Below are positions 7,001 to 10,231 of a stretch of DNA of 10,231 bases, piece by piece. The stretch's first letter is position 1, and each line of letters starts with the position of its first letter. The DNA is taken from NCBI GenBank assembly GCA_001465935.1, contig LNKV01000168.1, positions 7,332-17,562 of the forward strand, read 5' to 3'. The stretch is from Clarireedia homoeocarpa. Taxonomy: Eukaryota > Ascomycota > Leotiomycetes > Helotiales > Rutstroemiaceae. A program made the translations under genes and the position numbers. The notes below the pieces were generated by a model. The model was not told the origin of the DNA, searched no databases, and saw nothing but the letters and a program-made list of their open reading frames with translations.

Positions 7001-7376
7001 TTTTTTTTATTTTTATTCCTTTTAACAACTTGTATAAATCTAAGACTATAGTAGGTCGGCTAGTAGCTATTCTGCTAGCGTCTAAGTATATATAAACTAG
7101 TTATATATTTTTCTAATTTATTAAAATAATATTAAAAGTCTAACTCTAATAGTTATAATATTAATTAAGTAATAAAACTACTTTAGTTTAAATTTATTTA
7201 TATAATCTTTATATTTAAATTAATTATAAACTAATCTATTTAATAACTTTATATATTTTATAATCTTTTAAATTAATATTATATATTTAAAATCTAGATA
7301 TTTAATATACTAAATAGATTTAATTACTATTAATAATTTTTTAGTTTAATAATTAGTTTCGATTATATATATATAA
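7001..7376 (-). mobile_element. LINE 3'-end fragment D, AT-saturated
   Basis: It begins (as its 3' end) with T8, A, T5 and ATTCC at 7001-7020, the complement of GGAAT plus an A-rich tail. About 150 bp next to the tail match A, B and E, with GGTCGGCTAG and the GCGTCTAAGTATATATAA block well preserved. The remaining 220 bp (about 7150-7376) are almost pure A+T with no ORF and no recognised similarity; they may be 3' UTR mutated beyond recognition. Confidence 0.6.
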
Positions 7377-7710
7377 TTTTTTTTAATAACTTATATAAGT
7401 TTAAGATTATAATAAATTAGTTAGTAATTATTTTATTAATATTTAAATATATATAAACTAATTATATATTTTTCTAATTTATTAAAATAATATTAAAAGT
7501 CTAGCTCTAGTAAATAAAATAATAATATTAATAATAATTAAAAAGTAAAATTCCGGATCTAAATAATATTAAGGAAAATATTAAATTTAAATAGCTTAAT
7601 TATATAATATTAAAAGTCTTAATATTGTTTTCGTATTTTAGTTTATAATTAGATTTCTAACTTAGTTAGATAATATTTTTAAAAACAGATATTAATTTTA
7701 CTTATATAAA
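7377..7710 (-). mobile_element. LINE 3'-end fragment E, mirror partner of B
   Basis: The tail appears as eight T at 7377-7384, followed by the common 3' block, here heavily changed to A and T. The upstream part, with AAAGTCTAGCTCTAGTAAATAAAAT (7495-7519 in part) and AAAGTAAAATTCCGGATCT (7542-7560), is nearly the reverse complement of fragment B. It then abuts the 5' region of LINE copy 2 in head-to-head orientation, as B does for copy 1 apart from fragment A. Confidence 0.65.
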
Positions 7711-8340
7711 CTAGATTAATTAATTAACTAGTTAATTTCAAAAATATATATAATTATCGAAAACGATCGGATCTTTTATTATAACAATTAATTATAATAT
7801 AATAGATTAAATAAAGTAATTAGTTTTATTCTATAACTTAATACTACTAAGATATTATTATTGTTATTAAAAATCGATGTTTTTACTTTATATCTCGACT
7901 TTTTATTGATTTTTCAAAAATATAAAAACTATTAAAAACATTTAAAAAAACTATTAAAAAATATATAAAAAATAGTATTTCTAAGTATATCGACTTCTAT
8001 AGATCTATTAAAGTTAAAATTATTTCGATATAATTTTTAGTTTCTAAGATATCGTTGTTACTATAAAAATTACTTTATATTTTAAAAATCGATTATCTAC
8101 TTTAATAATATTAAACTATAATATTAAGTTAAAAGTATTATTTCAGGTTTAATAAAAGGATATTAAAGAATAATTAAGTTATAAATCTATTTAATAAAGT
8201 TTTTTTGAGATTAATATATTTTCTAGAAAAAGAGATATTAATATTTATTAATATAAAAGACTCTTTTATATTAATTAACTAATTAAATATTTAGAATTAA
8301 AAAACTACTTTCTTTTTAATTACTTCTTTAATTATAATTA
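7711..8340 (+). other. 5' region of LINE copy 2, heavily mutated
   Basis: No gene is visible. The stretch aligns with the reverse complement of about 4861-5560. CpG-rich blocks of copy 1 (for example around 5424-5495) appear here as runs of A and T, by changes of both C-to-T and G-to-A type. The anchors GTTTTTACTTTATAT (7879-7893) and AAAAATAGTATTTCTAAGTATATCG (within 7968-7991) remain readable. Confidence 0.6.
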
Positions 8341-9791
8341 CTATTAGATCTAGCTCTTTAATTAATATATTTTGTATTAATATAGATATTATTATATCGC
8401 TAACTCTACTAACTACTTATAAATTTAACTTTTAAATCGATATATCTAGTCTTTTAAATAATCTAAATATAAACTTTCTTTTTAAATTTATTATAAGTAG
8501 AATTCTATTTTACTTTCTTAAAAGAACTAACCTTTATACTTTTATTAACTAGAATAATAAAATATTGAAAATTACCGAGCCGACTAATACGAATCCGGCT
8601 AATCAGCTAATTTTAAAAATATATAATTTATTAGTTAAAGTTTATACTATCTCTAGTTTTTATAATTAATAAATATTTCTATTAGACTTAATCGAAATAT
8701 TCCGGGATTATATCGAATTAGGAAAAGTATATAAGATTATTAATATACTAATATTTTAAGTTAATAACTTAGAATATATTATTTACAAAGTCGAAGCCTT
8801 AGTTAGACTCTTAAAAGCTTAAAAGCTAATTTAACTTTTAACTTAAACTTTTAATATCGGAAAATCAAATATAAATCCGGTTATTTTATTTAATATTAGG
8901 TTTAATACTAAGTTTAATACTAATACTAAACCGATTTTCGCTTTAATAATTACTATTAATACTACTAACTTCTAAACTACTATAGAAGCTAAAAAGCTTA
9001 TTAAAAAAGTTAAAAAAGCTATTAACTAGTTAATCTTAATTCGGGATTAATATATACTAATTTTTCTATTATAACTTCGGAATTTGTTTAATAAAGCTTT
9101 TAAACTAAAAGGAATTAAAAGACTTATTATATTAGCTATTTCGATTATAATTAATAAAAAGAACTTAGTTATTATTATTATAGTTTTTTATACTACTAAC
9201 TTCTTAATTAAGAAACTAGTAATTTAAGAAAAGACTATTAGTTTCTAAACTATTTAAAAGAATAAATTATAGTTTAAAGTAGTACTATATAATATTCCAA
9301 CTAATAACTTTAATATATTTAATAAAATAGAATTAGTCTTAAATAAGTTTAAAACTTTTAATAAGAGTTTAGTATTAAAACCTATTAGACTATCTTATTA
9401 GCTTAGTTTAGCTAATAACCGAGCGACTAAAAAAGCTAATTTAATAGTAGTCTTATTTATAACTAGTAAGAAAGTGGATAAATATATATATAACTATATA
9501 TATATAACTGATACTAGCTATCAAGTCGAAAAACTATTAATAGTAATTAGGTCTACTTAGTATATTAAGTGTCTAGGCTTTAGTCACACGATATAATATT
9601 ATAAAAAAGTAATTAAATATAGTTTATATAACGAATTATATAATACCTTGTAATACTATTATAGTATTTATAATAAAAGGAGTAAAAACTATTCTTACTT
9701 AATATTTAAATATACTAATTGCAGACTAGTATATAGTATTAATTTAAAGGATTATAAAGTATATAAGGCTACTAAACAGATTAGTCTATAA
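8340..9791 (+). pseudogene. LINE ORF1 (gag-like), copy 2
   Basis: The frame ending in TAA at 9789-9791 keeps the same phase upstream past the QLIL codons at 8604, so no net indel has occurred over about 1.2 kb. Segments such as YFLKRTN (about 8511-8531), NPANQLIL (about 8595-8615), LLVKVYTISSF and LLDLIEIF (about 8670-8700) match copy 1 ORF1. In-frame stops are frequent. The start is uncertain; 8340 is where alignment to copy 1 becomes unclear. Codons are almost entirely A/T-ending and many Ala, Arg, Pro and Gly positions have become Ile, Asn, Lys or Tyr. Confidence 0.7.
9561..9740 (+). other. Zinc-knuckle cluster of copy 2 ORF1, ligands partly lost
   Basis: The first knuckle reads Y-x2-C-x4-H-x4-Y, with Cys at 9570-9572 and His at 9585-9587 kept, and both outer Cys replaced by Tyr. 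Copy 1 has lost the His and the first Cys but kept the last Cys. The two copies thus show different subsets of the same CCHC ligands. Further Tyr for Cys changes follow, and the TAATTGCAGACTAG part (9716-9729) corresponds to the terminal Cys of the cluster. Confidence 0.7.
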
Positions 9792-10231
9792 TTAGCTCGG
9801 ATATAAGAGTCTTATAAGTAAATTTAAACCGAAGTAGTTTTATAACTGAATTGGTATTATAATTAGCTATTAAGTTTAATATCGATTTAATAATAGTCCA
9901 AGAACCTTGGATTATTACCGATATTAGTATCGGCGTTAGCAACTTCTTAAATAATCGGTCAATATCGTATATTAGCTTTACTTAAATTCTAGCTCTTATA
10001 AAAAACTTCCGGCCACGAACCCTCGTTTATATCGCTAAAACACTAGCTACTAGTATAATACTAATAGCTAATAATACTGATTCCGACTTATTAGTATTAA
10101 AGCTAGGCGAGGGGAGTAATACACTCGAAATAGTTAATGTTTATAACAAGACTAGTCAAGTCGAAAGCGAATCAGCTAAAATAGTTAAAAGAAGTTTATT
10201 TCTAAAAGCTATTTCGACTAATTCGCTTATA
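9788..10231 (+). pseudogene. LINE ORF2 N-terminus (AP endonuclease), copy 2, partial
   Basis: The frame begins with ATA at 9788-9790, overlapping the ORF1 stop, and reaches the window edge. It has three stops (9815, 9860, 9983), and the last 246 bases are open. QEPW lies at 9899-9910, RPRTL near 10017, and NVYNK near 10136. The GDFN and GSDH motifs would lie beyond the edge. Compared with copy 1 it carries about three extra codons after the QEPWII block (TDISIGVSNF region). Its base composition is clearly less AT-biased than ORF1 just upstream. Confidence 0.8.

Larger units (their letters stand above)
7377..10231 (+). repeat. Right arm of large imperfect inverted repeat
   Basis: This is the partner of 2852-6048. 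It is far more AT-rich than the left arm until about 9850, after which the two are similar in composition. The homology may continue beyond the window edge. Confidence 0.75.
7740..10231 (+). mobile_element. Tad1-like LINE retrotransposon, copy 2 (5' part)
   Basis: A second copy, read rightward and cut by the window edge in the endonuclease domain. It has the 5' region (about 7740-8330), ORF1 (to 9791) and the first 148 codons of ORF2. The 5' start is placed where similarity to copy 1 begins, near AACGATCGGATC at 7763-7774, and is approximate. Most of it to about 9700 is extremely AT-rich, while the last 350 bp have a composition near that of copy 1. Differences from copy 1 include transversions and a small insertion in ORF2, so it is a related family member and not an exact duplicate. 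Confidence 0.8.

Noticed and set aside
7150..7376. Possible origin of replication or centromere-like AT-rich DNA
   Set aside because: The AT richness is explained by saturated C-to-T and G-to-A change in a repeat fragment; no ordered motif was seen.
7377..10231. Bacterial group II intron or retron as source of the RT
   Set aside because: The RT is joined to an AP endonuclease and RNase H and preceded by a zinc-knuckle ORF1, an arrangement of eukaryotic LINEs, and the fragments end in poly(A).

Overview
The window looks like a transposon graveyard from the genome of a filamentous ascomycete (Pezizomycotina-type fungus). Three things suggest this. The recognisable genes all belong to a Tad1-like non-LTR retrotransposon (LINE), with a gag-like ORF1 carrying zinc knuckles and an ORF2 with AP endonuclease, reverse transcriptase and RNase H. 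The copies are full of stop codons that read as C-to-T or G-to-A changes. Large parts are extremely AT-rich and almost without CpA/TpG, the mark of repeat-induced point mutation (RIP). The species cannot be named from the sequence. I found no host gene, tRNA, rRNA, CRISPR array or bacterial-type feature.

Layout. (1) Positions 1 to about 5578, minus strand: a long LINE copy ('copy 1'). ORF2 starts near 3283 and runs off the left edge inside RNase H. ORF1 lies at 3280 to about 4860, and the 5' region extends to about 5578. (2) Positions about 5605 to 6048, plus strand: two poly(A)-tailed pieces of the LINE 3' end ('A' and 'B'). (3) Positions 6049-6195: a short CpA-rich island of unknown origin. 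(4) Positions 6196-7710, minus strand: three head-to-tail poly(A)-tailed 3' pieces. 'C' (6196-7000) still encodes the ORF2 C-terminus. 'D' (7001-7376) and 'E' (7377-7710) are noncoding and AT-saturated. (5) Positions about 7740 to 10231, plus strand: a second long LINE copy ('copy 2'), with 5' region, ORF1 (about 8340-9791) and the start of ORF2 (9788 to the right edge, inside the endonuclease).

Copies 1 and 2 lie head to head, and their homology extends outward from pieces B and E, so the window is a large imperfect inverted repeat (about 2852-6048 against 7377-10231) around a 1.3-kb centre. In copy 1, ORF2 keeps one reading frame for about 1,094 codons with no net frameshift but about 30 in-frame stops. 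The only long open stretch is the reverse transcriptase core. In a live element, ORF1 would bind the RNA, ORF2 would nick the target and reverse transcribe, and the 3' end with poly(A) would prime the reaction. None of the copies here can make intact protein.

I found no new enzymatic system. The points of interest are the mutation pattern, the inverted architecture, the family of tailed 3' fragments and a small minisatellite in the RT-RNase H linker.
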